From Armigeres subalbatus (lineage: Eukaryota; Arthropoda; Insecta; Diptera; Culicidae), in the NCBI RefSeq assembly GCF_024139115.2, contig NC_085139.1, positions 102,348,158 through 102,412,157 on the forward strand: 64,000 bases of DNA, read 5' to 3'. The position numbers and the translations under genes are program-made. The notes under the pieces are model-generated. The model made no database searches and was not told the origin of the DNA. It was given only the letters and a program-made list of their open reading frames with translations. Below are positions 24,650-35,690 of the stretch, piece after piece (within the stretch, counting starts at the first letter, position 1; every line of letters begins with the position of its first letter).

Positions 24650-26815
24650 CAGGCCTGGTAGCGAGTCACTTTTTAGTGACTTGGTCACTATTTCAAGTCT
24701 AGTCACTAAAAAGTCACTATTTGCATCCAAAAGTCACTAAAGTCACTATTTTTCGGAAAATGGTCACTAAAGTCACTATTTTTGCACAGCCTGTTGTGAA
24801 AAAAAATCAAAATAAAAATAATTTGTACCTATATTTATTATCAACCAATAGTAGCAATATATAAATTTGAAGTAATATGCTCCAAAAAAGCGCCAAGTGT
24901 ACAGCCCAGCAGATAATTATAAAACAATTGCTAATTTTTATACAGATTGGTCATGTTTGAGGATCACAATCTCGATTTCGAGCGATCACATTGAGGACAT
25001 TTTTGGCATCCCTGCCTAAAACGACCTACATTTTTAGTTAATGATTGTTGTAGTTGGAAATAATTATAAAGCCACCACTTTTATATGAAGCTCCATACAA
25101 GTGGAGTGGCTTTATAATTTCCAACTCAAACGTGCCTTTCCAGTAAACATTCACACAAAAAACAATCAATAATTAAAATTTTAATTAGGTTGGGATGCAA
25201 AAAATGCCCCCAATCTAATCGCAGAAAATCGAGATTTTTTATAAAAAAAACTGCTTTAGGAAAGCGTAAATTTCTTCCTGTTACTAAGATAGTGAACACA
25301 GTTTTAGCTGCAACGCTGATGTCGAGTGAGATTTCTCTATATCAGGAAAAATAATAAGCGTTAATAGGGCGTCAATAGAAAGTACTTAAAAGTCGTTTAT
25401 GATTGTTTTCAAGCACATTCTGGCACAGGCCAAGCTAGATAGCGTTTTGACTGTGCATAAAAAACAGATTTTGCAATCGAGTTGCGGATCAAGTGCAGGA
25501 GGTCGTGAAGAAAAATGTTGCTTGATTACAGGATTCTTTGAAAAAAATCAGAAAGTGACACGGCGCCGCTCATTTTTACTAACGCGGGTGTTCGCTTGGT
25601 TCAATTTTACTGTGCCCCCACTCGTATAACATTTGACTTTTATCACTTTTGAGTTAACCTAAGGAATAGTGTTCATTTCTTATGTACTTCCGCAATTCCC
25701 TAAAGCATATTTAAAATTGAAATTATTTCATATTTAATTATTGAAAAATATTATATTGAAAATACCCGCATAACAGTCACATTAAGAATTTACATGACCT
25801 GATTGCACGGATCTAAACAATTTCAATCAAACTAAATCGTTTCACGGTAATCTATTGAATAATGAACAACTTATCAAAATTTCAAATGGTTGATGTTTCA
25901 ATTTATTGGATTTTTTGAAGTTTTATATGGAAGATGCAATTTGGAACTTCAAAGTGTATGCGGAAAAACAGTATGGGACTGATATGCGAGTGGGGGCAGT
26001 GTACTTAGGGTTAACTTCTTAACCTACTTTTAACTCCTACAACTGTTATTGTAAAAAAAATCGTATTTTAATTTTTTTTAAACTACTACTTTCTAAAAAG
26101 CTTTATAGCTTTGTGAGTTCAAATAATTATCTGTCTAGGAATCAATTAAATAATTTTATACCATTGTTTTGAAGTTTCACGATTTTCAAACTTTGAGCTC
26201 GTATTAAACATTATTACCACAATGTTGTACTGCCATTAAACGCATAAATGTCCCATGTACATAGGAAATCCCAGCAAACATAGGACAAATATGCGTATGA
26301 CGGCAGTGTAGAACTTGCTTCAAAATCGTTATTGAAATTATAAACTAGTAACCCACTACCTGTTTCTGTGACACCGGTCATGGTCACATTGCTAGCTTCT
26401 GGATGAACCAACGAATAACTTCCTCAATATCGAACTCCATGGTACTTATAAGGATGTCGCTAATTCACTGGCCTCTTGCTAAGTTCCATCCTCTTTCTGG
26501 TTACCGTGAAGATAGGCGTACCCAGTAGCAGTAATCCTCATGATTTTTTTTTCTTTTTTGTCTTTTATTGATTTCTAATAGCATTCTAGATAAGCATTTC
26601 AAAAGAAAAACATGAATATCACTAGTTTACAGTCTACGAATTAAACCGTAACAATGCTAATGCAACTTGTAGCTCACTATCTGGTTATAAACTTCATTCA
26701 AAAGTCACTATTTGGTCACATTTTTTGCAACTGAAAGTCACTATTTGGTCACTTTTTTAGTCATCGATGGTCACTAAGTCACTATTTTGAATGGCATTCA
26801 TCGCTACCAGCCCTG
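24650..26815. mobile_element. 2.2-kb hAT-like non-autonomous element
   Basis: Termini CAGGCCTGGTAGCGA and TCGCTACCAGCCCTG are inverted repeats with the CAG...CTG signature. Both ends carry many AGTCACT/GTCACTATTT subterminal repeats (24665-24790 and 26700-26790), a hallmark of hAT ends. It interrupts the RTE at a TATATA-rich site; the flanking 8-mers match only partly. No transposase frame is visible, and the longest open frame (25399-25629) is featureless. Further palindromic repeats sit inside (24968-25241), and inverted motifs TGTGCCCCCACTCGTAT/ATGCGAGTGGGGGCAG occur at about 25610 and 25985. Confidence 0.8.
24968..25241. mobile_element. Palindromic MITE nested inside the hAT-like element
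   Basis: Outer arms match in inverted orientation around AATCTCGATTT and CATTTTTGGCATCCC, while the core is a strong hairpin (25053-25125), GTTGGAAATAATTATAAAGC against its near complement, with a short loop. A foldback repeat of about 270 bp. Outer ends are approximate and no target duplication is resolved. Confidence 0.65.
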
Positions 26816-26829
26816 TATATATCGCACAG

Positions 26830-27154
26830 CAAAGATGCGTCTGAACACGAGAACGCGTGTTCGTGTTCAAAACGTTCTGAACACTGCACACTGTTCAAGA
26901 GCACTGACCTTACTTAGCAACTTGTATCCTAGGAAAACAAACTCAAGCGACGGCATGCTACTCATTTTTCGGCTAGTAATGAAACACGTGGGCATTTACC
27001 GGATAGAAATCAAGCACGTTCGTATGTTTTTGCATAGTTCCAAATCTTAGGAATCTTAGTTACCATGATCGTTTTGCTTGCGTACTAACCCAGTGCACAC
27101 TGAACTGTGTTCAGAGTTCAAAATGGCTCATGTTCTGTTCAGGATGCATCTCTG
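26830..27154. mobile_element. 325-bp hAT-like MITE with 8-bp target duplication
   Basis: Starts CAAAGATGCGTCTGAACA and ends in the complement of CAGAGATGCATCCTGAACA. The flanks TCGCACAG (26822-26829) and CCGCACAG (27155-27162) match at 7 of 8 positions, the target-duplication length of hAT transposons. The interior contains further inverted GTTCTGAACA motifs. It lies between the 2.2-kb hAT-like element and the RTE 3' tail, inside RTE sequence. Confidence 0.88.
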
Positions 27155-27441
27155 CCGCACAGGCTACTTCGGCCTTAGTCTGAATAAATAATAATAATAA
27201 GAAAACAATGGGATTTGCCAAATAAGGAACCAAAATTAAGAATAGTGCCACAACTGGTGCATGCGTTCCCATTATGGATTAATCAATTTTGATGATTATA
27301 ACTAATGTTATTGTGGTTTTCACATCTGTTCTAAGGAGCAGGAAGTAAAACCTTTCGCTTGATATATAAAGTCCACCCACATGCCTTTTACTTATTTTTT
27401 TAAAAAAATAGTTGTTCTTATGTATGGCGACAATTGGTACA

Positions 27442-30239
27442 CCCACCCTAAATATCAGTAGAATTGGATAAAATCATTTTTGTTCGGTATGGAAAAATAT
27501 TTCAGGCTTGCAATCTTACGAAATTCGAACTCAATTATTAACACGATTGCAGCTCAAACAATTCCAAAATTCTTTCTGAATTTCTCATGACATTCTTTCC
27601 TTCAACAGCATTTCAAATTTCTCTGAAGCTAAATCACTTGAGACTTTTATTACTCTTTCAGTTTATGAAAGAAACCTATTCTACGCTCTAAAGCAAATAC
27701 ATCCAATAACCTTCATACCTTTCATCAGGAAAACCACCCACAAGCTGGCATGTCGAGCACATGTGTCTTCCCTTCCTACCCTCACCCGCTCCCTCCCTTC
27801 CATTCCGCACACCTGCGGAAACCGTACTTAACTACCGAAACTACTGTGCGTCCCGCCATCCAACCAATTTCATCCACAGCGCGCAATGAATCCCACTTGA
27901 TTAATTACCTCCGTTTCGAAACTCGTCATCAATATTAATTCCGCGAGCAGCAGGCGCGCCAATTTTTGGAAACCTATCCTCCTCAACTCAACTCTTCTAA
28001 ACCGTCCGTGTACTACAACAGTCGTCAGTGGCACACACACAGGGCCACAAACACACGCACGAAGTCACAATAATTCGTGCTTTACACAAAACAACAACCG
28101 CCGAAACACACAAAAATAAATGTGTCCAGCCATTCAGCGGCGGAAAAGAAAACCAAACCGATTCGGATCGGACTGGTGGTGGTGGTGGTTTTGGATTGGA
28201 TTACCGCACTGTCAAGGTATCTCCGTTTCGGCGGAATGGTGGAGCCGAGGTGCGTTACTTGGCGGGTTACAAACAGTTTCGAGCCGATTGCGATCATCAT
28301 TGCGCGAGTACTTGTTGAGTTAATGCGAGGTACATATAACTCATTAAGCATTAAGCGTTTTTGGCACAGTACTCGTTGGACAGTACCGTACGTAAGCGAC
28401 GAGTTGGTTTCGCATAAGATCATTCATGATGCATTTGGAATTTTATTTGATTTAAAACCTCAGAAATTCTGATCGTAAATTATGGAAAGGTGAATCATAG
28501 TGTGTAGTAAACAAAGAAACGAATTCAATTTTTGAAGGACAATTGAAAATAAAAATATGCAATCGAGAGGTTGATTACTTCATTGGGAATAGAAAATTCC
28601 ATCATTTTCGTTGTATTAAACCATTGCAGATTTGTGCTATTTCCTGGAACAATGTCGATGTCGCCATAACATAGCAGCATTTCATGAATAATTTCCCCAA
28701 CATCGATAAAAACATAACTCATATTACCTGCCCTGAATTTTTGAAAAGGTTCTACCGCTCGTCCCAGTTACAGCATTCAACTTTACAGCAAAATGCCATT
28801 TTGTTGAGTATCCCACATTCCGCACCGTCGACGACGACGACCCATCATCATCGACCGATTCCCATTATGCGGACCTTTCGGAAAATTCCTGGAAATCGAT
28901 TGCTCGCAACATTCCGCCGCCAGAAATAAAGAGCCCATTCTGCATGTTCCCATATACATGCATGCTGCCACTGACTGTTGGGCACAGTTGAGTAGGTGAA
29001 GTACCCGATAGTCTACGCCGCATGCATCGAAGTTTTGCAGTCAGCAAAAATATCCACCAACCACTGACTGTGCCTACTAGCGACGGGCAAAAATGCAAAA
29101 ACAAACAAATCGGCGAACACCGCCATGCATTCGACTCGCACACTGGGGCTGATCCCCGTTTAGGTTGGGCGAAACTTCTGAACCTCTGGAATTCCATGGT
29201 TATGTGTTTTTTTTTATTCAAGGAACGACCAAGCTGAAGTTTTTGTAACATGAAGTTCTATCGAAACTGATTTGATTCAATTATTGGTCGGCTTCTGCCC
29301 CGCTATGACTCGGTAGCGAATTCAAACACATAATCCATGACCGGAGAAACGTGTGTCAAATAATATCAATAATGTAATGCCACAAACCCAGTCAGTCAGT
29401 CAGTCATTCAGCCACTCGGCCCGTCAACCACTGGCAATGATTGGACGATACCGATGGACGACGGGGTTTAGAGCTGTGAATAAAAATATTGCTGATTAAA
29501 GTAAATATTTACGACAGATACGGGCACGCAAGCTCGGTGTACCAGCCATTGAAACATCACGTCGTCGTGGTCAACGTTGCATTCCTGCATATTGTCGAAG
29601 TCTGGAGCGCCAAGGAACTTCGCAGCTGGCATTTGTTCGACGAGACACATCCCCCACCACCCGAAAGGAACACACACGCACACCAGGCAAAAACGCCTTC
29701 ACGATTTATGACGCTGCGCTGGCTGCTTGCTCGCTGCTGGTGCACAGCTTCCACCCATTAAATCTCCGTTTCTTGAACACGACGACACGCCAACCCACTG
29801 CGTTAGAACAAACTATCGCCGCAGGATTCCGCCGCCGCCGCCACCGATAGGCGGATTCGGATGAAATGTTTACATTATAGGGAAAATTTTGTCGAACAAA
29901 CAACCTGCCAAAATCCACGCCGAATTTCACAAATGGATCCCGCCGTGGAGCATGCACGTTTGTTCGGGACATTAAAGTTATAATTGCGCCCCGGGCAAGG
30001 AAGACAAGGGCGGTGGTATATTATGGTTGAGAATTGTCGAACGCAACGTGTGCAATTGTTTATATTAGACGGAAACGAACGTCTGTGCAGTTGTGGATGG
30101 AGATCTGCCATTATGGCCTCATTATACGGTTACCGAACTAACCAGGCGGTGTCATTGGTATTTCTAAATATTTTGAACACAAAATGCACATTACTGAAAA
30201 TGTTTTGAACTAGCTTGAAGGTTTAGTCCCGTTTACTTC
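27442..30239. other. Low-copy-looking intergenic DNA, no supported gene
   Basis: Higher complexity and GC than the flanking arrays, with CAC-rich (28030-28070), TGG-rich (28165-28195) and CCG-rich (29820-29845) patches. Overlapping short open frames on both strands (for example 28077-28472, 28865-29251, 29706-29972) show no domain. The CAGT repeat at 29388-29412 is a small microsatellite. The texture would suit non-coding exons or regulatory DNA of a long gene, but I cannot support any particular exon. Confidence 0.35.
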
Positions 30240-30900
30240 TTCTTTTTAATCCCTATTTGCTAAAATCAAATCCATAGCGAAATCCCGAAAGGATTCTGAA
30301 TGTGAAATTATCATAAAAGGATATTTTAAGGAATTTGGAATGGAATCTTTAGAGTAATAATTAAAAAAAATCGAAAGAAATCTCAATACGGCTATAACAA
30401 ACATGAAAGATTTTTTTACAACATGTTAGAATAATTTTGAATTTATACCTGAAGTGATGAGGGTTGATTTTTCATCCAAGAGAAAATTCTGGAAAAAATC
30501 TGAACGCATCGCAAAATGAAGAAATTTTAAAAGAAATTACAATAAATTCAGAGCGAATAAACCAGAATAACGTTTTTTGTCTTAACTGTGATTTTGTCTT
30601 AACTGGATAGGAGAACATTTCTTTGGAAATCCAGAAGCAAAAATAAAAATTTTCCTAGCAATATCGGACAAAATTGCCTTGAAAATTCAGAAGAATTTTT
30701 CTCGAAAAGGCAACAAAAGTACCTTCAGGAAATCAGAAGAATTTCCTTTGGAATGTTATAATAAATTCCCTCGGATTATTGAAAAGAATTTGAAAGTGTT
30801 TCTCTCGAATGTTCAGAAGATTTTCACTCAAAAATTAGGAAAAAATACGTGAAAGGCAAAAAATGTTTTAAAATTCCAAAAAGAAGATTAACTTAAGGTT
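30240..30900. repeat. Degenerate GAATTT/AAATTC array remnant
   Basis: Loose repetition of GAAATTCAGAAGAATTT-like units at 20-30-nt spacing, too diverged to give a firm consensus. It looks like a decayed relative of arrays D and B. Confidence 0.45.
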
Positions 30901-31359
30901 CATAAAAAAAAAATCCATGAGCATCATCGTGTCAGTTTTATGACACAGAACACATGCAAAAATTGTAAATCTACTTATGTCGAATTCGTTTTTAAACCTG
31001 GGTCAGTGCCAACCCGAACCCGGAATAAAAAAACGTTTTCAGTTCCATCTGTCATTGGATATGTTGGTGTGCGTGGCATCGTGTTTGTTTTGATTTGAAA
31101 CATATGATCCCCGCACCGGACTTCACCAGTGCATTGGCAGCTCATGGAATCAGATCGTGATAAATAAAAACACTCAAGTACGCGCTCTGATTTTAGCGAA
31201 CTGCGAAATTTACTTTTGAATGGATTAAGAAATTAATGTATGTTTTGTAAAACACATCACGGATTTTCTATTTAACTCCTACAGATAAGCCTCCAAATAT
31301 TTTTAATTAATTACAACCAACATTTTTTATCGAAGTTTCTTCAGTACATATTTTTGATT
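30901..31359. other. AT-rich spacer, nothing identified
   Basis: No gene or clear repeat, apart from a CCAACCCGAACCCGG fragment near 31010-31025 that resembles the hAT-like MITE at 19570-19908. Confidence 0.35.
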
Positions 31360-32815
31360 TGCCCAGGAGTTTCTCCTCCAATACCCCGGAGTTCTGCCAA
31401 GAATTGTTCTGGTTTTCCTCCGGGAATTCCTAAAAGAACTATTAAGGAATTTTTAGCAGAAGTTTTTATGAAAATTCTTGCTGTTTTTCTCCTTTTCTTT
31501 CTGCTCCCAATTACTCCATCGGGTTTCAGGAATTCCTCCGGAAACTTTTAGTAATATTTCTGGACTTCCCCCGGAAGTTTTTTCGGAAATTCCTTCAGGT
31601 ATTCCTTCGGAAATTTCTTCAGGAATTACTCTGGAAGTTCTTTCAGGAATCCATTCCGAAATTCCTCCTTTTTGCTGAAAATCCCTGGAAAAGTCCTCCA
31701 GGAATTTCTTTGGAAATTTCTTCAGGAATTCCTCCGAAAAATTCCTCAAATTTTTTTCCGGACGTTCCTTCAGTAAATCGCATTCACAAAATCCTCCGAA
31801 AAACCTTCAAGAATTCTTCCGAAAGTCCTTCCAAGAATACCTCGTATAGCACAAGGAAAGACATGGATTCCTCCGGAGTTACTGCAGGAATTCCACCGCA
31901 AATTTTTCCACGAATTCCTCTGTTCCTCCAGCATTTTCTCCGGAAGTGCCACCAGGAATTCCCCCGAAAGTTCCTCCTTTAATTCCTTCGGAAGTTCCTC
32001 CAGGAATTCCTTCGGAAGTTCCTCCAGAAATTCCTTCGGAAGTTCCTCCAGGAATTCCTTCGGAAATTCCTCCAGGAATTCCTTCGGTAGTTCCTCCAAG
32101 AATTCCTTCGGAAGTCCCTCCAGCAATTCTATCGGAAGTTCCTCTAGGAATTCGTCCGGAAGTTCCTCCGGGAATTCTTCCGGAAGTTCCTCCGGGAATT
32201 CTTCCGGAAGTTCCTGGAATTTCTGGAAGAACTGCCGGAGGAATTCCTGGACAAACTTTCGAAGGAATTCATGGAGGAACTTCCGAAAGAATTCCTGGAG
32301 GAACTTCCGAAAGAATTCCTGGAGGAACTTCCGAAAGAATTTCTGGAGGAACTTCCGAAAGAATTCCTGGAGGAACTTCTTTGGGAAGTTTTGGAGCAAC
32401 TTCCGAAGGAACTCTTGGGGACTTCCGAAGGGACTCTTTGAGGAACTTCCGGAGGAATTTCTGGACGCACTTTTTAAAGGAATTCCTGGAGGAACTTTCG
32501 GAGAAAATTCTGGAGGAACTTACGGAGAAATTTCTGGAGGAACTTCCCTGGGAATTTTTGGAGGGAGGCTTCCGAAGGGACTCTTGGAGTTCCTGTAAGG
32601 ATTTCCGTAGCAATGCCTGGAGGAACTTCCGGAATAATTTCTAGAAGTATTTTGGAAGGAATTCCCGGATTAACTTCCGGAGTGACTCCTGGATGGACTT
32701 CCGAAGAAATATCTAGAGGGACTTCTGGAGGAATTTTTGGAGGGACTTTCGGAGGAATTCCTGGAGGAACTTTCGTAGGAATATTTGGAGGAATTTTCAA
32801 ATGTATTCCTTGAAA
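31360..32815. repeat. Array D: 24-bp satellite with a strand switch
   Basis: From 31360 to about 32215 the plus strand shows units of GGAATTCC, TTC, GGAAGTTCC, TCCA (24 bp, peptide GIPSEVPP). From about 32225 to 32815 the same units appear reverse-complemented (GAGGAACTTCC, GAAAGAATTCC; peptide GGTSERIP). The switch falls around 32214-32230. The two halves can pair as one long imperfect hairpin. The open frames of up to 232 codons on both strands are repeat translations. Confidence 0.92.
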
Positions 32816-33220
32816 AAATATAAAGAAATGCGTGAAATATTTCTATTATGTATTGCTGGAAGAATTTGCAATGGATTGCAAACAAGAATTCAAGGAGGAA
32901 AACCTGGGAGAATTATGAGGAATTTGGCAGAATTCTCAATGAAAATTATGAAAGAACTTACGAAGATATTCTTTGAAGAAGTACCGATTGATTTTTATGG
33001 AAGAAGTACAATGTCAATGGAAGAATTTGCGAGCAAATTACAAATGATTTATCGAAAGCTCATTATATTTCTGATTATACAAATTCTCCTGCGATTAGGG
33101 CCGTTTTCTTCACCTACGCTGAACTCTTTAGCGGTGCTTACCCATACGCTTGAACTTATCTCAAATATATCGTAAATGTTCGTTATCTGAATATGCTATA
33201 AAAGGGAATTAAAATATAAT
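32816..33220. other. Degenerate flank of array D, nothing further identified
   Basis: GGAAGAATTTG-like motifs persist weakly to about 33060, then AT-rich DNA. No gene. Confidence 0.4.
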
Positions 33221-33464
33221 GCACACACTTAATTTTTTTTACCGAGATCTCAGCAGAATGTTAAACTTTTACCGAGTTTCGCACAGGCGTGCCCCAGCAA
33301 ACATGTTTTTTGCCTAGATTTTTGTCAAAATTGCTGAAAATCAGCAAATAATTTGCCGAAAATCAGCTAACAAACGTCATTTTTGCCGGGATATCAGTTT
33401 TATTTTGCTGGGCAGACGGCTGTGCGGATTTTTGCCGAGGTGCAGAATTAAAAACTGAGTGTGC
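33221..33464. mobile_element. MITE with GCACAC inverted termini
   Basis: Left end GCACACACTTAATTTTT and the complement of the right end GCACACTCAGTTTTTAAT. Further in, the arms continue to match (CGCACAGGCGTGCCCCAGCAAA against CGCACAGCCGTCTGCCCAGCAAA, each in two conserved blocks), and ACCGAG/CTCGG motifs recur. Target duplication is unclear (the flanks are AT-rich). About 244 bp, no coding capacity. Confidence 0.65.
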
Positions 33465-33789
33465 AAATGTAGACAAATATCATTAAGAATAAATGATTCC
33501 CGTAAAACGGATTTCAATTATTAAATGCACAGACACTTTTGTTTTACTCTGGTTTGCTTTTCCCTTCTGTTTGTTTATTCCACCCATATGGTTTTGACAG
33601 TTGAAGTGCAGTTGTATTGGTGACCCTGGAGCGAAACTGTGAAACAACGCAGTGCGAACCCGACAGCTTTGGGGTTGGAACTAGTGCGAACCTAGTTTCA
33701 ACCTGAGCGAATAAAAAAGCAGTTAGGTTGGAACTTTTTAAAAACTAATTCGACATTAGCAACCTAGCAGTTAAAAACTGTAGCAATGT
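33465..33789. other. Spacer between two transposable elements
   Basis: No gene or clear repeat. Short GGTTGGAAC/AACCTAG motifs recur at 33670-33770 without forming a convincing structure. Confidence 0.35.
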
Positions 33790-34079
33790 TTAACCCTTTC
33801 AGGCCCATGGGGATATATGACCCCAACAAAAAAAAAAAATAGATGTATAAAATCGCACGATGGATAAAAGTGAACACTCTCTTCAGCAAAATTGCTTGAA
33901 ATTAACTCCCCTTCCAGGGAAAATATTAGGCATGGGCGATTAATGCCCTACGGCAACGTAGAACGTCATAAACACGGTGAAATTACGAAAGAGGTGTATT
34001 AGCAGATCAAAATAAGATTTTTATTCAAAAGTATCCGTAGAGTTACTGTGATGTACAATAAACTATTTTTTTTAACTTC

Positions 34080-34700
34080 CTTGGACGTCCTAGGCCATCC
34101 AAACATTCCTTGAGTTTAGGACTTGAAATTTACAGCTGCAAGAAAATCGTTTTTCAGCTAGTTTCAATATGCATTCAATTATATCCATTATACCTCCTGG
34201 GAGGTCAACGGATATCGTAAGATAATTTTAAGATATTCTGTGCAATCCAAACTTTCCTTGAGTTCGGGACATGAGATCTACGAGTGCTTAGAAGCTGTTT
34301 TCGGTACTCAAAGCTTCAATATCCGTTCAGTTATATCAATTACACCTCCCGGGAGTTCAACGGATATGGTAAGATAGTTATGCGATATTCTTGGCAATCC
34401 AAACCATCCTTGAGTTCAGGACTACAGATCTGCAGCTGCTTAGAAGCTCTTTTCGGTATTCAAAGCTTCAATATAAATTCCATTATATCCATTACACTTC
34501 CCGGAAGGTTAACGGATATCGTAAAATAGTTTTGAGATATTCTGAACAATCCAAACTGTCTTTGAGATTGAATTTGTGATCTACAGTTGCAAAAAAAATC
34601 TATTTTCAGTGCTGAAAGCTTCAACATGCATTCAATTACATCCATTACACCTTCTGGAGGGCCTACGGATATCGTAAGATATTTTTGAGATTATATGAGG
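34080..34700 (+). repeat. Four ~150-bp tandem units, left arm of the piggyBac-like element
   Basis: Each unit contains, in order, ATCCAAAC, CCTTGAGTTC, a GATCTACAG-like block, TTTTCGG, CAAAGCTTCAATAT, TATATCCATTACAC and an ACGGATATCGTAAGAT block. The ATCCAAAC landmark falls near 34095, 34244, 34397 and 34548, spacing about 150 bp. Confidence 0.8.
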
Positions 34701-35099
34701 CTTCCAAGCTATTCTATCCAAGATTTCGAGAAAATCTACAGATGCGAATTTAGCTTTTTCGTCACTCAAAGTTTCTAAATAAATCATTTGTTTGAGAAAC
34801 TGCATATATCTATTTTACACAATTTCGAGATAACAACAATAAACTGTTTTTGAACAAATTGGCAACGAATCTTTCGTTTTCTTCGATACAGATCAATAGT
34901 TTTTGGTAAAACGCAACACCCAGGCACTTCCTGTGCGAAAACTGTAAGCAGTACTCCATAATTGCTCTTCAAAGTGCGTGCACGTATGTAGTTTCTCAAA
35001 CAAACGCTCGAACAGCGCAATTTAATGAAAGAAGAGGGCTCGCTGCTTCCATCAGTGTTGTTGGATTGCGTGGGTGGGCTCGGTTTTGATGACCCAGTA

Positions 35100-35600
35100 T
35101 ATCCCAAAACCATCTAAACCTGTCCCTTGATCTTCAGCAATGTATTATGGATATGGATGAATGCATATCCAAGCTTGAAGCGACGAAAAAAGCTAGAGTG
35201 GTGGCTGTAGATCGCAAGTTCTGAGCTTAATGGCGGTTTGGATAACCCAGGATGTCCCAAAATCAGCTTACTATGTCTCCTGGTCTCCGGGAATATGTTA
35301 TGATCATGCTTGAATACATATCCAAGTTTCAAGTGACGAGAAAATCTAGTCTCGTAGCTGTAGATCGCAAGTTCGGAACTCAAGGACTGTTTGGATGACC
35401 TAGGATATTCCAAAACCATCTAACCATGTCTCCTGATCTACAAAAATATATTATGGGTATAGTTGAATACATATCCAAGCTTGAAGCGACGAAAAAAGCT
35501 GGAGTGGTGGCCGTAGACCGTAAGTTCTTAACTCAAGGACAGTTTGGATGATCTAGTACATCCCGAAAAAATATTTCCATCTAACCATCTCAACCTGTTT
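35100..35600 (-). repeat. Inverted ~150-bp tandem units, right arm of the piggyBac-like element
   Basis: Three to four units in opposite orientation to the left arm, with landmarks GTTTGGAT, TAGATCGCAAGTTC and CATATCCAAGCTTGAAG at ~150-bp spacing. Their reverse complements align in order with the left-arm units. Paired arms would give a foldback of more than 500 bp. Confidence 0.75.
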
Positions 35601-35690
35601 TTTCAGTTCTCCTTTATCACGAAAACAAATGGAACATATCAAATTTACTGCGTAATATCGCTTAGAAAAGTTTGGGCCTGAAAGGGTTAA

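Larger units (their letters stand above)
23244..27199 (+). mobile_element. RTE-clade LINE, internally deleted, carrying two later insertions
   Basis: Flanked by the 11-bp direct repeat AGAAAACAATG (23233-23243 and 27200-27210). It contains a ~350-bp 5' region, an endonuclease region, and the 3' end GGCTACTTCGGCCTTAGTC followed by AATAAATAATAATAATAA, the short-tandem tail of RTE elements. Leaving out the two hAT-like insertions (24650-26815, 26830-27154), the endonuclease region joins almost directly to the 3' tail, so the whole reverse transcriptase is absent. This element moved as, or became, an internal-deletion derivative. A related fragment with the RT domain lies on the minus strand at 46410-47600. 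Confidence 0.85.
23035..27441. mobile_element. Palindromic DNA element split by the RTE nest
   Basis: The left piece (23035-23243) and right piece (27200-27441) are inverted copies of each other. Terminal motifs are TGTACCAGTTGTCGC (23035-23049) and GCGACAATTGGTACA (27427-27441). At the inner ends, CCTATTTGGCCAATCCCATT faces AATGGGATTTGCCAAATAAGG across a 7-nt loop AGAAAAC. Removing the RTE insertion restores a foldback element of roughly 450 bp, so the LINE landed at the hairpin loop. Outer ends are approximate; a further internal copy of the terminal motif is near 27249. Confidence 0.7.
33794..35686. mobile_element. piggyBac-like non-autonomous element, TTAA target
   Basis: Flanked by TTAA on both sides (33790-33793 and 35687-35690). 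Termini are CCCTTTCAGGCCCA and its exact complement. A CCC start and TTAA duplication are the signature of piggyBac transposons, whose excision is precise. No transposase frame remains. The interior consists of long arms: tandem ~150-bp units on the left (about 34080-34700) and inverted relatives on the right (about 35100-35600), around a ~400-bp centre. Confidence 0.85.

Noticed and set aside
28028..28472. Short genes in the 28-kb low-copy region
   Set aside because: Three overlapping frames on both strands in microsatellite-rich DNA, none with a domain or codon evidence.
31946..32644. Gly/Pro-rich secreted-type repeat protein
   Set aside because: The frame changes peptide motif exactly where the array reverses strand, and comparable frames exist on the opposite strand.
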